A DNA stretch of 64,000 nt, taken from assembly GCA_965207165.1 (NCBI GenBank), contig OZ242265.1:186001-250000 (forward strand). Reading direction: 5' to 3'. Shown piece by piece: positions 18,074 through 27,818 of this stretch. The position numbers and the translations under genes were made by a program. The notes beneath the pieces were generated by a model. It was not told the origin of the DNA. It saw only the letters and a list, made by a program, of their open reading frames with translations, and ran no database searches. Numbering within the stretch: position 1 is the stretch's first letter; every line of letters starts with the position of its first letter. The stretch comes from JAAXHV01 sp965207165. GTDB taxonomy: Bacteria > Pseudomonadota > Gammaproteobacteria > Eutrophobiales > Eutrophobiaceae.

Positions 18074-19250
18074 CTATATCAATGACAGGATCCTGTCAGG
18101 TTGCCATTCAATAGCTGACCTGCGCCGCGCCGCAAAACGCCGCTTGCCGAGGGCCGTATTCGATTACATGGACGGCGCTGCGGAAGACGAAGTCACCCTG
18201 TACCGCAACCAGGCCGACTTCGGCCGTTACGAGTTGCTCCCCCGTTTCCTGGTGGACGTCGGGAACGTGGATTTATCCACCAGGGTACTGGGCGCCGACA
18301 TCGACGTGCCGTTCATCCTGGCGCCGACGGGCATGTCCAGGCTGTTTCACCATACCGGGGAACGGGCGGTAGCCAGGGCCGCGCAGAAAGCCGGCACCAT
18401 GTATTCCCTGTCTTCCGTGTCGACTACTTCCATCGAGGATATTGCCGGGGTCAGCAATGGCGCCAAGATGCTGCAGTTGTACGTCTGGCGCGACCGGGGA
18501 ATACTGAAGGATTTTATCCAGCGGGCGAAGGCGAGCGGTTACACGGCCCTGTGCCTGACTGTGGACCTGCCGCTGGCCGGACAGCGGGAACGGGACCTGA
18601 AGAACGGTTTTACCGTACCGCCGCAGATCAGGCTGTCCAATATCCTGGACACCATGCTACGGCCCGATTGGCTCTGGGGTTTTTTGACCCACCCGCGTAT
18701 GACCCTGGAGAATGTACGCGGCCATGCCATTGCCGCGAAGAACCTGTTCTCCGTTATCGACTATACCACCGCGCAGTTTGACCCGTCGCTGACCTGGGAT
18801 GATATGGCCTGGATGATACAGGAGTGGGGCGGGCCTTTTGCAATCAAGGGGATACTGAGCGTCGACGATGCCAGGCGGGCTGCCGACACGGGTGTCAGCG
18901 CGGTCATCATTTCCAACCACGGCGGCCGCCAGCTCGACCATTCGCCATCACCGGTAAGCGTGTTGCCCGCCATTGCCGATGCAGTGGGCGACCGGGTTGA
19001 GGTCATCCTGGACGGGGGCATCCGGCGCGGCACCGACGTGATCAAGGCCTTGAGCCTGGGCGCCAGGGCGGTGATGACGGGACGGGCTTACCTGTTCGGT
19101 CTCGGGGCCGGGGGAGAGGCGGGCGTCGACCGCGCCCTGGAGTTGCTGCGCGCCGAGATCAAGCGCAACATGATGCTGGCCGGCTGTACGTCCGTACATC
19201 AACTTGATGGCAGGTATGTACGGGAAATAGCGCAGGGATCAGCATATTGA
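18066..19250 (+). CDS. FMN-dependent alpha-hydroxy-acid oxidase/dehydrogenase (LldD-like)
   Basis: The 394-residue product is a TIM-barrel FMN enzyme of the L-lactate dehydrogenase/glycolate oxidase family. It shows the N-terminal FDYMDGAAEDEVT, the FMN-binding SSVSTTSIEDIAG and the active-site signature SNHGGRQLD containing catalytic His285, followed by VILDGGIRRGTDVIKAL. It oxidises a 2-hydroxy acid to a 2-oxo acid; L-lactate is the textbook substrate, but mandelate-like or other acids are equally possible given the Rieske oxygenase gene that overlaps its start. It overlaps the next small gene at a TTGA junction. Confidence 0.92.
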   Translation: MFDYINDRILSGCHSIADLRRAAKRRLPRAVFDYMDGAAEDEVTLYRNQADFGRYELLPRFLVDVGNVDLSTRVLGADIDVPFILAPTGMSRLFHHTGERAVARAAQKAGTMYSLSSVSTTSIEDIAGVSNGAKMLQLYVWRDRGILKDFIQRAKASGYTALCLTVDLPLAGQRERDLKNGFTVPPQIRLSNILDTMLRPDWLWGFLTHPRMTLENVRGHAIAAKNLFSVIDYTTAQFDPSLTWDDMAWMIQEWGGPFAIKGILSVDDARRAADTGVSAVIISNHGGRQLDHSPSPVSVLPAIADAVGDRVEVILDGGIRRGTDVIKALSLGARAVMTGRAYLFGLGAGGEAGVDRALELLRAEIKRNMMLAGCTSVHQLDGRYVREIAQGSAY

Positions 19251-19471
19251 AGCGCTGGATAGCGCTTGCCGTGCGCAGGGACATCGCCCTCAATTCGTTG
19301 AAGGTGTGCCTGGTGGTGGGAACCATCCTGGTATCGATAAATTACTTTGACCGGCTGTTCAGCGGCGAACTGGCAGGGGTCGATTACTTCAAGATGCTGT
19401 TGATGTATTGCGTGCCTTACTGCGTATCGACATACGGTTCGGTCAGTATCGTCATCAAGGAAAAGTCCTAA
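19247..19471 (+). CDS. Small NrtS-like membrane protein
   Basis: This 74-residue protein has two membrane segments (SLKVCLVVGTILVSINYFDRL and YFKMLLMYCVPYCVSTYGSV). The pattern, including the VVGTxLxxIN and PYCVSTYGS segments, resembles the small NrtS (nitrate/nitrite transporter-associated) family. The start is a TTG at 19247, overlapping the stop of the hydroxy-acid oxidase gene (TTGA), and its own stop overlaps the start of tag (TAATG), so it is translated as part of the operon. Function here is uncertain; the family name is taken by resemblance only. Confidence 0.7.
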   Translation: MKRWIALAVRRDIALNSLKVCLVVGTILVSINYFDRLFSGELAGVDYFKMLLMYCVPYCVSTYGSVSIVIKEKS

Positions 19472-20052
19472 TGCCCGGACCGGTGCGCTGCCAATGGTCG
19501 CGGGGAGATGAGTTATACCGGCGCTACCACGACGAGGAGTGGGGCGTGCCGCTGCACGATGACAGGATGCTGTTCGAATTCCTGGTGCTGGAAGGCGCGC
19601 AGGCCGGGTTGAGCTGGATCACGGTATTGAAAAAACGTCTTGCATACCGCGCCGCATTTGATGGTTTTGACTACGCCAGGGTAGCGCAATACGGCGATGA
19701 CAAGGTCAGCAGCCTGCTGGAAAATTCCGGCATCATCAGGAATAAGCTCAAGATCCGCTCGGCGATAAGAAACGCCGGCGCATTCATCAGGGTCAGGGAG
19801 GAATTCGGCACCTTCAACGACTACATCTGGGGCTTTGTGGACGGCAGACCCGTGCAGAACGCCTGGCCCGACCTGTCCCGGGTCCCGGCGGAGACCCCCC
19901 TGTCAAATGACATCTCCAGGGACCTCAAACGCCGCGGTTTCAACTTCGTCGGCCCCACCATCGTCTACGCCCACATGCAGGCGACCGGGATGGTCAATGA
20001 CCACACGACGGATTGTTTCCGGTACGGGGAGGTGCAGGCGCTGGTCTCGTGA
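19471..20052 (+). CDS. tag: DNA-3-methyladenine glycosylase I
   Basis: The 193-residue product matches TAG, which removes 3-methyladenine from alkylated DNA. The structural zinc ligands are visible: Cys7 (VRCQWSRG), His20 in YRRYHDEEWGVP, and a C-terminal His and Cys in NDHTTDCFR. The active-site region FEFLVLEGAQAGLSWITVLKKR is intact. A longer frame from 19408 exists but its extra residues run through the preceding gene; the ATG at 19471 gives the standard family N-terminus and overlaps the NrtS-like stop codon. Confidence 0.95.
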   Translation: MPGPVRCQWSRGDELYRRYHDEEWGVPLHDDRMLFEFLVLEGAQAGLSWITVLKKRLAYRAAFDGFDYARVAQYGDDKVSSLLENSGIIRNKLKIRSAIRNAGAFIRVREEFGTFNDYIWGFVDGRPVQNAWPDLSRVPAETPLSNDISRDLKRRGFNFVGPTIVYAHMQATGMVNDHTTDCFRYGEVQALVS

Positions 20053-20158
20053 CATGAGAAGGTGAAGCCAACAATGGATTTAGAATCACAATATAATTAT
20101 TGTTTATGTTCGTATGCATGCCGGATAGGCATAGCCATTGGTCTGTTGATTCAGAAGT

Positions 20159-20187
20159 CTGAAAAATAATTTTGTGTGTGTTAGAAT
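20159..20187 (+). promoter_or_regulatory. Candidate sigma70 promoter of the pyrG operon
   Basis: CTGAAA (20159-20164) and TAGAAT (20182-20187) are separated by 17 bp inside an AT-rich stretch between tag and pyrG. Transcription from it would start near 20194 and give a leader of about 95 bases before the GTG at 20290. Its position argues against the upstream ATG at 20188 being the true pyrG start. Confidence 0.45.
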
Positions 20188-20289
20188 GTGCGTCCAGCCT
20201 ATGCACGAATTACTGCACTTGAACGTAATCTGTCACGGCCTGCTGGAGCCGGTTGCCTCTTTCTCACTTTTTCCCCCGGACCTGATGCC

Positions 20290-21945
20290 GTGACGCGTTT
20301 CGTGTTCGTTACCGGCGGCGTGGTCTCTTCCCTGGGAAAGGGAATTGCCTCGGCCTCCCTGGGGGCCATTCTCGAATCCCGCGGACTGAACGTGACCCTG
20401 CTGAAACTTGACCCGTATATCAACGTCGATCCGGGCACCATGAGCCCGTTCCAGCATGGCGAGGTTTACGTGACCGAGGATGGTGCGGAAACCGATCTGG
20501 ACCTGGGCCATTATGAGCGGTTTGTCCGCACCCGCATGTCAAAACGCAATAATTTCACCACCGGCAGGATCTACCAGAATGTCATCCAGAAGGAACGGCG
20601 CGGTGATTACCTGGGCGGTACCGTACAGGTCATTCCCCATATAACAGACGAAATCAAGCGTTGTATCCTGGCAGGAGCCGGGGAGACGGACGTGGCCATG
20701 GTCGAGATAGGCGGCACGGTGGGCGATATAGAATCCCAGCCGTTCCTGGAGGCTATCCGGCAAATGCGCATGGAACTGGGCGCCGGCCAATGCGTGTTCA
20801 TCCACCTCACCCTGGTGCCCTATATCGAGACCGTAGGTGAAATCAAGACCAAGCCGACCCAGCACTCCGTCAAGGAATTGCGCTCTATCGGTATCCAGCC
20901 CGACGTACTGATATGCCGCACGGATCGCGCCCTGCCCGACAACGAGCGCGGCAAGATAGCCTTGTTTACCAACGTGGATGAGCGCGCCATCATTTCTGCC
21001 GTCGACGTCGATAACCTGTTTAAAATACCGCGCCTGTTCCATGAGCAGGGGCTTGACGACATCGTGGTAAACAAGTTTGGCATTAGCACCCGGGATACGG
21101 ATTTGTCCGAATGGGATGCTGTAGTTCACGCCATGGAACACCCGGTGGGCGCGGTCAACGTTGCGATGGTCGGCAAATACACCGGGTTGACGGATTCCTA
21201 CAAGTCCCTGTCCGAGGCGCTGATCCACGCCGGCATACATACGCGCACGACTATCGATATCCATTACGTTGATTCCGAGGATATCGAGCAGGACGGTTTT
21301 GCCGCGCTGGAAGGTATGGACGCTATCCTGGTGCCCGGCGGTTTCGGCGACCGGGGGATCGAAGGCAAGATTGCCGCGGCGAACTACGCCAGGGAAAACC
21401 ATGTGCCTTACCTCGGGATCTGCCTGGGCATGCAGGTGGCCGTCATCGGCTTTGCCAGGTACGTGGCCGGTCTGCACGGCGCCGACAGTACGGAATTCGT
21501 TCCGGCAACGCCGCACCCCGTGATTGCCTTGATCACGGAATGGCTGAACGCCGATGGCGTCACCGAGACACGCGACGAGGATTCCGACCTGGGCGGCACC
21601 ATGAGGCTGGGCGGACAGGAATGCCGGTTGCTTGCCGATACCCTGGTCAGGGGCCTGTACGGCAGCGATATAATCCTGGAGAGGCACCGGCACCGCTACG
21701 AGTTCAACAATAATTACCGGACCAGGCTGGAACAGCACGGGTTGAAAATTGCAGGTATATCCCTGGATGAAAAGCTGGTGGAAATAGTGGAGTTGATTGA
21801 TCATCCCTGGTTTGTCGGCTGCCAGTTTCACCCCGAGTTCAATTCTACTCCAAGGGACGGGCACCCGCTGTTTACCGGGTTCATCAATGCTGCCCTGGCC
21901 TGCCAGGTCGGCTTGCAACAGAAAGTCAAAAATGCGGTTATGTGA
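20290..21945 (+). CDS. pyrG: CTP synthase
   Basis: This 551-residue enzyme makes CTP from UTP, ATP and glutamine. It has the synthetase domain start FVFVTGGVVSSLGKGI, PYINVDPGTMSPFQHGEVYV and, in the C-terminal half, a class I glutamine amidotransferase domain with nucleophile Cys378 in LGICLGMQ and the catalytic His/Glu in CQFHPEFNS. The frame is open to an ATG at 20188, but that codon abuts a likely -10 box; the GTG at 20290 gives exactly the conserved family N-terminus (VTRFVFVTGG), so it is the start used here. The end overlaps kdsA by 14 bp, opening a six-gene pyrG-kdsA-eno-ftsB-ispD-ispF run. Confidence 0.96.
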   Translation: MTRFVFVTGGVVSSLGKGIASASLGAILESRGLNVTLLKLDPYINVDPGTMSPFQHGEVYVTEDGAETDLDLGHYERFVRTRMSKRNNFTTGRIYQNVIQKERRGDYLGGTVQVIPHITDEIKRCILAGAGETDVAMVEIGGTVGDIESQPFLEAIRQMRMELGAGQCVFIHLTLVPYIETVGEIKTKPTQHSVKELRSIGIQPDVLICRTDRALPDNERGKIALFTNVDERAIISAVDVDNLFKIPRLFHEQGLDDIVVNKFGISTRDTDLSEWDAVVHAMEHPVGAVNVAMVGKYTGLTDSYKSLSEALIHAGIHTRTTIDIHYVDSEDIEQDGFAALEGMDAILVPGGFGDRGIEGKIAAANYARENHVPYLGICLGMQVAVIGFARYVAGLHGADSTEFVPATPHPVIALITEWLNADGVTETRDEDSDLGGTMRLGGQECRLLADTLVRGLYGSDIILERHRHRYEFNNNYRTRLEQHGLKIAGISLDEKLVEIVELIDHPWFVGCQFHPEFNSTPRDGHPLFTGFINAALACQVGLQQKVKNAVM

Positions 21946-22749
21946 CTTTGACGCGGGTGCAGACCTGCCGTTGTTCCTCATTGCCGGACCCTGCGTAATC
22001 GAATCCGAACAACTGGCGCTGGATACGGCCGGTTCCTTGCGGGATATCAGCGCAAAACTGTCGGTTCCTTTTATCTATAAGTCCTCATTTGACAAGGCCA
22101 ACCGCAGTTCCGGCGACAGTTATCGCGGTCCGGGGCTGGAACGGGGGTTGCACATCCTGCAGAAAGTGAAGGACGAGATCGGCGTGCCGGTATTGACCGA
22201 CGTGCACGAGGATACGCCGCTGGACGAGGTGGCCGCGGTCGCCGACGTCCTGCAAACCCCGGCATTTCTCTGCCGGCAGACAAATTTCATCCGTAATGTC
22301 GCTGCCTGCGGGTTGCCCGTGAATATCAAAAAAGGCCAGTTCCTTGCGCCCTGGGACATGGCGCAGGTGGTGGAGAAGGCCCGCGCAACGGGAAACGAGC
22401 GGCTGCTGGTGTGTGAGCGCGGCGCCAGTTTCGGCTATAACAACCTCATCACCGACATGCGCGCGCTGGTCATCCTGCGGGAAACGGGGTGTCCAGTGGT
22501 GTTTGACGCCACCCACTCGGTACAGTTGCCGGGCGCCCGGGGCAGCCAATCGGGCGGCCAGCGGGAGTTTGTGCCGGTCTTGTGCCGGGCCGCGGTGGCC
22601 GTGGGCGTGGCCGGGGTATTCATGGAGACCCATCCCAACCCTGACGCGGCCCTGAGCGACGGCGCCAATTCCGTACCCTTGCATGACATGCCGGCATTGC
22701 TGGAAACGCTGGTCGACCTGGACCGTTACGTTAAAACGAAACCCGCATA

Positions 22750-22750
<1 letters not shown>
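21932..22750 (+). CDS. kdsA: 3-deoxy-8-phosphooctulonate synthase (KDO-8-phosphate synthase)
   Basis: The 272-residue enzyme condenses phosphoenolpyruvate with arabinose 5-phosphate to give KDO-8-phosphate for the lipopolysaccharide core, which marks the organism as Gram-negative. Family segments are LIAGPCVIES, YKSSFDKANRSS, LTDVHED, PAFLCRQTNF, VCERGASFGYNNLI, FDATHSVQLPG and METHPNPD. The start at 21932 (MRLCDFDAGA) lies inside the end of pyrG; a longer frame from 21797 is only pyrG read out of phase. Its stop overlaps the ATG of eno (TAATG). Confidence 0.96.
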
Positions 22751-24051
<1,301 letters not shown>

Positions 24052-24069
24052 CCCGCATTTCAGGATGAG

Positions 24070-24405
24070 ATGAAATACCTTATCGTCATTGTGCTGGTGT
24101 TGCTGGCGTTGTTGCAGTACCGTCTCTGGTTCAGTCCGGGCGGCATGGCCGACGTCACCGAACTCAAACAGGCGAAACAGGAACTGGCCCGGGGTAATGA
24201 CCGCCTGCGGGAAAGAAATGCATCCCTTGCTGCCGAGGTCATCGACCTCAAACATGGCCTGGAGGCCGTCGAGGAACGCGCCAGGAGCGACATGGGGATG
24301 GTTAAATCCGACGAGGTGTTCTACCAGATTATCGACAGCCCGGACACGGGCCACCGGGACCTGCTGCCTGAAACTCCCCTTGATGAGCCGGTCGCTGCTC
24401 CATGA
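24070..24405 (+). CDS. ftsB: Cell division protein FtsB
   Basis: This 111-residue bitopic protein has a short cytoplasmic start, one membrane segment (YLIVIVLVLLALLQYRLWF) and a periplasmic coiled coil (TELKQAKQELARGNDRLRER and on to about residue 75). That pattern and the eno-ftsB-ispD order identify FtsB, which bridges FtsL and FtsQ in the divisome. The C-terminal tail is rich in Pro, Asp and Glu. Its stop overlaps the ispD ATG by 4 bp. Confidence 0.92.
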   Translation: MKYLIVIVLVLLALLQYRLWFSPGGMADVTELKQAKQELARGNDRLRERNASLAAEVIDLKHGLEAVEERARSDMGMVKSDEVFYQIIDSPDTGHRDLLPETPLDEPVAAP

Positions 24406-25121
24406 CGGGGTCGCCGGATTTCTGGGCCGTCATACCTGCGGGAGGTGTTGGACGGCGTATGGGGGCGGACAGGCCCAAACAATACCTGGAACTGTTGGAC
24501 CGGACTGTTCTCGAGCACAGCCTGCTGCCGTTCTGCGAGCACCCGTTGATCAAAGGCATAGCCGTTGTCGTCGCGGATAATGATGACTACTGGCCGGCCC
24601 TGGCGCTGTCCGGTCATGACGGGATTGTCACCGCGTCCGCCGGCAGTGAGCGCTGTCATTCCGTACTGAACGGCCTCAGGCGCATCGGGGAAATTGCCGG
24701 CGACGATGACTGGGTGCTGGTTCACGACGCGGCCCGGCCCTGTGTAACGGCAGCCGATATCGACCTGCTGATTGCCGGGCTCAGGGACCATCCCGCAGGC
24801 GGTATCCTGGCTCTCCCCGTCAGTGATACGGTGAAACAGGCAGGACCGGATCATGCTATCGAGGCGACGCTGGACCGTGAACGGTTGTGGCGCGCCCTGA
24901 CGCCGCAGATGTTCCGCCTGGGGCTGCTGCGGGATTCGATTGCCGCAGCCATAGCTGATAACCTGCTTGTCACGGACGAAGCCCAGGCCCTGGAACGCAG
25001 GGGTTACCGGCCGGGAATAGTGCAGGGCGGTCCCCACAACATCAAGGTTTCGAGGACGGAGGACCTTGCCCTGGCAGAATTTTATCTGAGGGGTCAGAGT
25101 AAAAAATTGGGGTCAGAGTAA
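24402..25121 (+). CDS. ispD: 2-C-methyl-D-erythritol 4-phosphate cytidylyltransferase
   Basis: The 239-residue enzyme makes CDP-methylerythritol in the MEP isoprenoid pathway. It begins with the nucleotide-binding loop PAGGVGRRMGADRPKQYLEL and has VLVHDAARPCV, TPQMFRLGLL, TDEAQALERRG and GGPHNIKVSRTEDLALAE. The last residues, RGQSKKLGSE, are not ordinary IspD sequence: they and the TAA stop are encoded by the GGGGTCAGAGTAAAA repeat that begins at 25090. The original stop was probably further on or has been replaced. The enzyme core is complete and should function. Confidence 0.95.
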   Translation: MTGSPDFWAVIPAGGVGRRMGADRPKQYLELLDRTVLEHSLLPFCEHPLIKGIAVVVADNDDYWPALALSGHDGIVTASAGSERCHSVLNGLRRIGEIAGDDDWVLVHDAARPCVTAADIDLLIAGLRDHPAGGILALPVSDTVKQAGPDHAIEATLDRERLWRALTPQMFRLGLLRDSIAAAIADNLLVTDEAQALERRGYRPGIVQGGPHNIKVSRTEDLALAEFYLRGQSKKLGSE

Positions 25122-25198
25122 AAATGCTGTTAGCGCAAAATGATGATAGTTGACTCAAAACTATTTTTACTCTGACCCCAATTTTTTACTCTGACCCC
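25090..25198. repeat. Doubled GGGGTCAGAGTAAAA inverted repeat at the ispD 3' end
   Basis: The left arm (25090-25125) holds two tandem copies of GGGGTCAGAGTAAAA separated by AATT-type bases; the right arm (25163-25198) is its exact 36-bp reverse complement, with a 37-base loop between. The left arm supplies the ispD C-terminus and stop codon. The same core is found at 3458-3496. It sits within an operon, between ispD and ispF. Confidence 0.93.
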
Positions 25199-25227
25199 AA
25201 ATATCCTGGAATGGGAGTGAGAACATA

Positions 25228-25695
25228 GTGAGAATAGGTCACGGTTACGATACCCACAGGTTCGTCGGCGGGCGCCCGCTGGTGCTCGGCGGCGTTAACG
25301 TCCCCCATGACAAGGGTCTGCTTGCCCATTCCGACGGCGACGTCGTCATCCATGCGCTGTGCGATGCGCTGCTGGGCGCCGCCGCGCTGGGCGACATCGG
25401 CGCGCATTTCCCGGACACCGACAAGGATTTTAAAAACATCGACAGCCGGGTACTGTTGCGGCGCACAGGGTCGCTGCTGGCGCAAAAGTCATATACGTTG
25501 GCTAATGCGGACATCACTATCATAGCCGAAGAACCCAAAATAGCGCCTCATATCGATGCCATGCGGGACAACCTGGCTGCCGACCTGGCTGTCGGCAGGG
25601 ATGCGATTAACGTGAAGGCCACCACCAATGAGAAAATGGGCTTCATCGGCAACCGGGAAGGCATTGCCGTTCACGCCGTTGTCCTCATAAACTAG
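25228..25695 (+). CDS. ispF: 2-C-methyl-D-erythritol 2,4-cyclodiphosphate synthase
   Basis: The 155-residue product is IspF, the next-but-one step after IspD in the MEP pathway. The metal ligands are seen as Asp8 and His10 in GHGYDTHRF and the histidine in LLAHSDGDVVIHAL; the substrate loop ATTNEKMGFIGNREGIA is intact. The start is a GTG at 25228, which begins the family-typical MRIGHGYD. The gene is separated from ispD by the large repeat, so coupling between them is lost, unlike the tight ispD-ispF fusion or overlap seen in many relatives. Confidence 0.96.
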   Translation: MRIGHGYDTHRFVGGRPLVLGGVNVPHDKGLLAHSDGDVVIHALCDALLGAAALGDIGAHFPDTDKDFKNIDSRVLLRRTGSLLAQKSYTLANADITIIAEEPKIAPHIDAMRDNLAADLAVGRDAINVKATTNEKMGFIGNREGIAVHAVVLIN

Positions 25696-25710
25696 GAAAC
25701 ACAGTCCGCA

Positions 25711-27570
25711 ATGGAGATAACCCGGCGTGATTTTCTCAACGGGGTGCTGGCCGGTTCCGGCGCCGCGTTATTGCACAGCCGCGGCAACGCGGCCCCCGCG
25801 CTAGGGCAGGTGGGGCCGGACTGGTACGGCTATGGCGGGGTGGGGGACTACGCACCATCCCACGGCAATACACCCGAAGTGGTCAACACGGCGCACCGCC
25901 TGCGCGATGGCGGTTATCCTGACTTTCCCGATTCCATGCCCGTCGACGAGGAATACGACGTGGTGATCGTCGGTGGCGGCATGGCGGGTCTGGGCGCGGC
26001 CTGGCACTTCAGGAAGCATGCCGGGGCGGGTCGTAGCTGTCTCCTGCTGGACAACCATCCGTTGTTCGGCGGGGAAGCCAAGGAAAACGAGTTTTCCGTG
26101 GATGGGGTGACCCTGGTAGCGCCCCAGGGCGCGAACGGTTTTTTCGTGCCCCCGCACGCCGCCGACCCGGAACAGGCCAGCGGTGACGCACGCTATTACG
26201 CGGAGTTCAACATTCCCCGCGACCTGCCTTACCAGGACTGGGCGCCCGGAGTGCAGCCGTTGAATATATGCCGTGACAACTACGGTTACCTGCACTGGCT
26301 ACTGGAGGACAAGACCGACGTCGGCTATTTTTTTGCCGGTAACGGAGGTGGTTCGTGGGTCAGGAACATCTGGCGCAATGACTTGCAGGAGACGCCTTTC
26401 AGTGAGGAACAGCGCCGCATGTTGCTTGGCTGGCGCAACAGCCGCAATGAAAACCTGCATGGGGAAGAGGCCGGTCGCCGGCTGGACATCATGTCCTACA
26501 AGACTTACCTGGAGCAGGAACTGGGACTGGGGCCCGAGGGAGCGGCCATGACGGACCTGTTCCTTGCCAGTTCCTTCGGCCTCGGCAGTGATGCGGTCTC
26601 CGCCTGGGTGGCAAAAGACGTCATGATGCCGGGCGCCTTGTCACGGGAGCAGGCCGGAGAAAACATGGCGCGGCGCAATTCTTTTCCGGGCGGCAACTCC
26701 GGTTTTGCCCGTTACTTCCTGAAGCACATCGTCCCGAACGCAATCGCCGGTGATCCTGTGTTCGATGGCATCATCACCGGTTCGATCAATTTCAAGGCGC
26801 TGGATAATCCCGGCCAGCCTGTACGCATCAGGCTGGGTTCCAGCGCGCTGAGTGTCCGGCATGAAGGCAACGGGGGAGGCGCCGTGAGAATCGTGGTCGC
26901 AAATGGTGGCAAGGTTTACTCGATACGGGCCGGGGGTGTGGTCATGGCATCCGGTGGCTGGATCAACCGTTACGTGGTGCGGGACCTGCCGGATGAATTC
27001 AGGCATGCTTACGCACAGTTCAATCACGCGCCGTTCCTGGTGGCCAACGTGGCCCTGGGCAACTGGCGGTTTCTCTACGAACTCGGAATCACGGCTTGCC
27101 GCTGGGAAGGCGGCTTCGGCCACACCTGCAATATCCGCCAGCCCATGGGGGTGGGCCCCCGGCCCGCGCCGCTGGATCCTGACAAACCCGTGGTCTTGAC
27201 CTTCTACGTGCCCATGCACACGCCGGGTTTGCCGGTCAAGGCGCAGGTTGCAAAGGCGCGCGCCGAGTTGTTTTACACCCCATATCCTGAATACGAGCGG
27301 CATATATTGCAGCAGATGGACACGCTGTTTTCTGTCTCGGGTTTCAATGCGCGACGGGACGTCAGGGGTATCATCCTGAACCGCTGGGGTCATGCCTACG
27401 TGGTGCCGGAACCGGGTTTTTTCTTCGATACGCCGAGCCGTATTGCACCCCGCAACATCATTAAACAAGGCTATGGCCGCATTGCTTTCGGGCATTCCGA
27501 ACTGCAGGGTATGCAACACTGGGGGCCGGCCGCGGATGAAGGACGGCGGGCTATGCAGCAATTGCTTTGA
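25711..27570 (+). CDS. Tat-exported FAD-dependent oxidoreductase, spermidine dehydrogenase-like
   Basis: The 619-residue protein opens with a twin-arginine signal (TRRDFLNGVLAGSGAALL), so it should be folded with cofactor and exported to the periplasm. The FAD-binding Rossmann motif VVIVGGGMAGLGAAWHF lies at residues 84-100. The overall plan (Tat signal, NAD(P)-binding-like domain at about 80, C-terminal GHSELQGMQHWGPAADEGRRA) resembles the bacterial spermidine dehydrogenase group of amine-oxidising flavoproteins. Polyamine oxidation is a family-based guess; other amines or unrelated substrates are possible. It follows ispF by 15 bp but has no obvious functional link to isoprenoid synthesis. 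A candidate terminator follows. Confidence 0.85.
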   Translation: MEITRRDFLNGVLAGSGAALLHSRGNAAPALGQVGPDWYGYGGVGDYAPSHGNTPEVVNTAHRLRDGGYPDFPDSMPVDEEYDVVIVGGGMAGLGAAWHFRKHAGAGRSCLLLDNHPLFGGEAKENEFSVDGVTLVAPQGANGFFVPPHAADPEQASGDARYYAEFNIPRDLPYQDWAPGVQPLNICRDNYGYLHWLLEDKTDVGYFFAGNGGGSWVRNIWRNDLQETPFSEEQRRMLLGWRNSRNENLHGEEAGRRLDIMSYKTYLEQELGLGPEGAAMTDLFLASSFGLGSDAVSAWVAKDVMMPGALSREQAGENMARRNSFPGGNSGFARYFLKHIVPNAIAGDPVFDGIITGSINFKALDNPGQPVRIRLGSSALSVRHEGNGGGAVRIVVANGGKVYSIRAGGVVMASGGWINRYVVRDLPDEFRHAYAQFNHAPFLVANVALGNWRFLYELGITACRWEGGFGHTCNIRQPMGVGPRPAPLDPDKPVVLTFYVPMHTPGLPVKAQVAKARAELFYTPYPEYERHILQQMDTLFSVSGFNARRDVRGIILNRWGHAYVVPEPGFFFDTPSRIAPRNIIKQGYGRIAFGHSELQGMQHWGPAADEGRRAMQQLL

Positions 27571-27582
27571 TATGGTTATAAC

Positions 27583-27617
27583 AGGGATACCTGCAGAGAC
27601 CATTATCCCTCTTTTTT
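27583..27617 (+). terminator. Candidate intrinsic terminator after the FAD oxidoreductase gene
   Basis: Arms AGGGATA (27583-27589) and TATCCCT (27604-27610) enclose a 14-base loop and are followed by CTTTTTT (27611-27617). The stem is short, but position (12 bp after a stop codon) and the T-run fit. The rest of the gap to 27818 shows no gene or clear element. Confidence 0.5.
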
Positions 27618-27818
27618 AAAGACCTCGCGCCCATGCCGGGATGGTCAGGAATATTTGGCCTGAGCGCTTCATTTTAAGCCGCATCTTTCACCGGGTGTGC
27701 GGCGAACGTTAGCAATCGGCGACCAGGTGAGAAATGAGGGTTGGTGGTTTATTTCGCGTTGCCTTTTGTTGAAACCCGGTGTTATGCTGGTGTGGCTCCC
27801 TGATGAGATGGTTACATT

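Noticed and set aside
20539..21981. 480-residue reverse frame opposite pyrG
   Set aside because: No recognisable domains; antisense shadow of a conserved gene.
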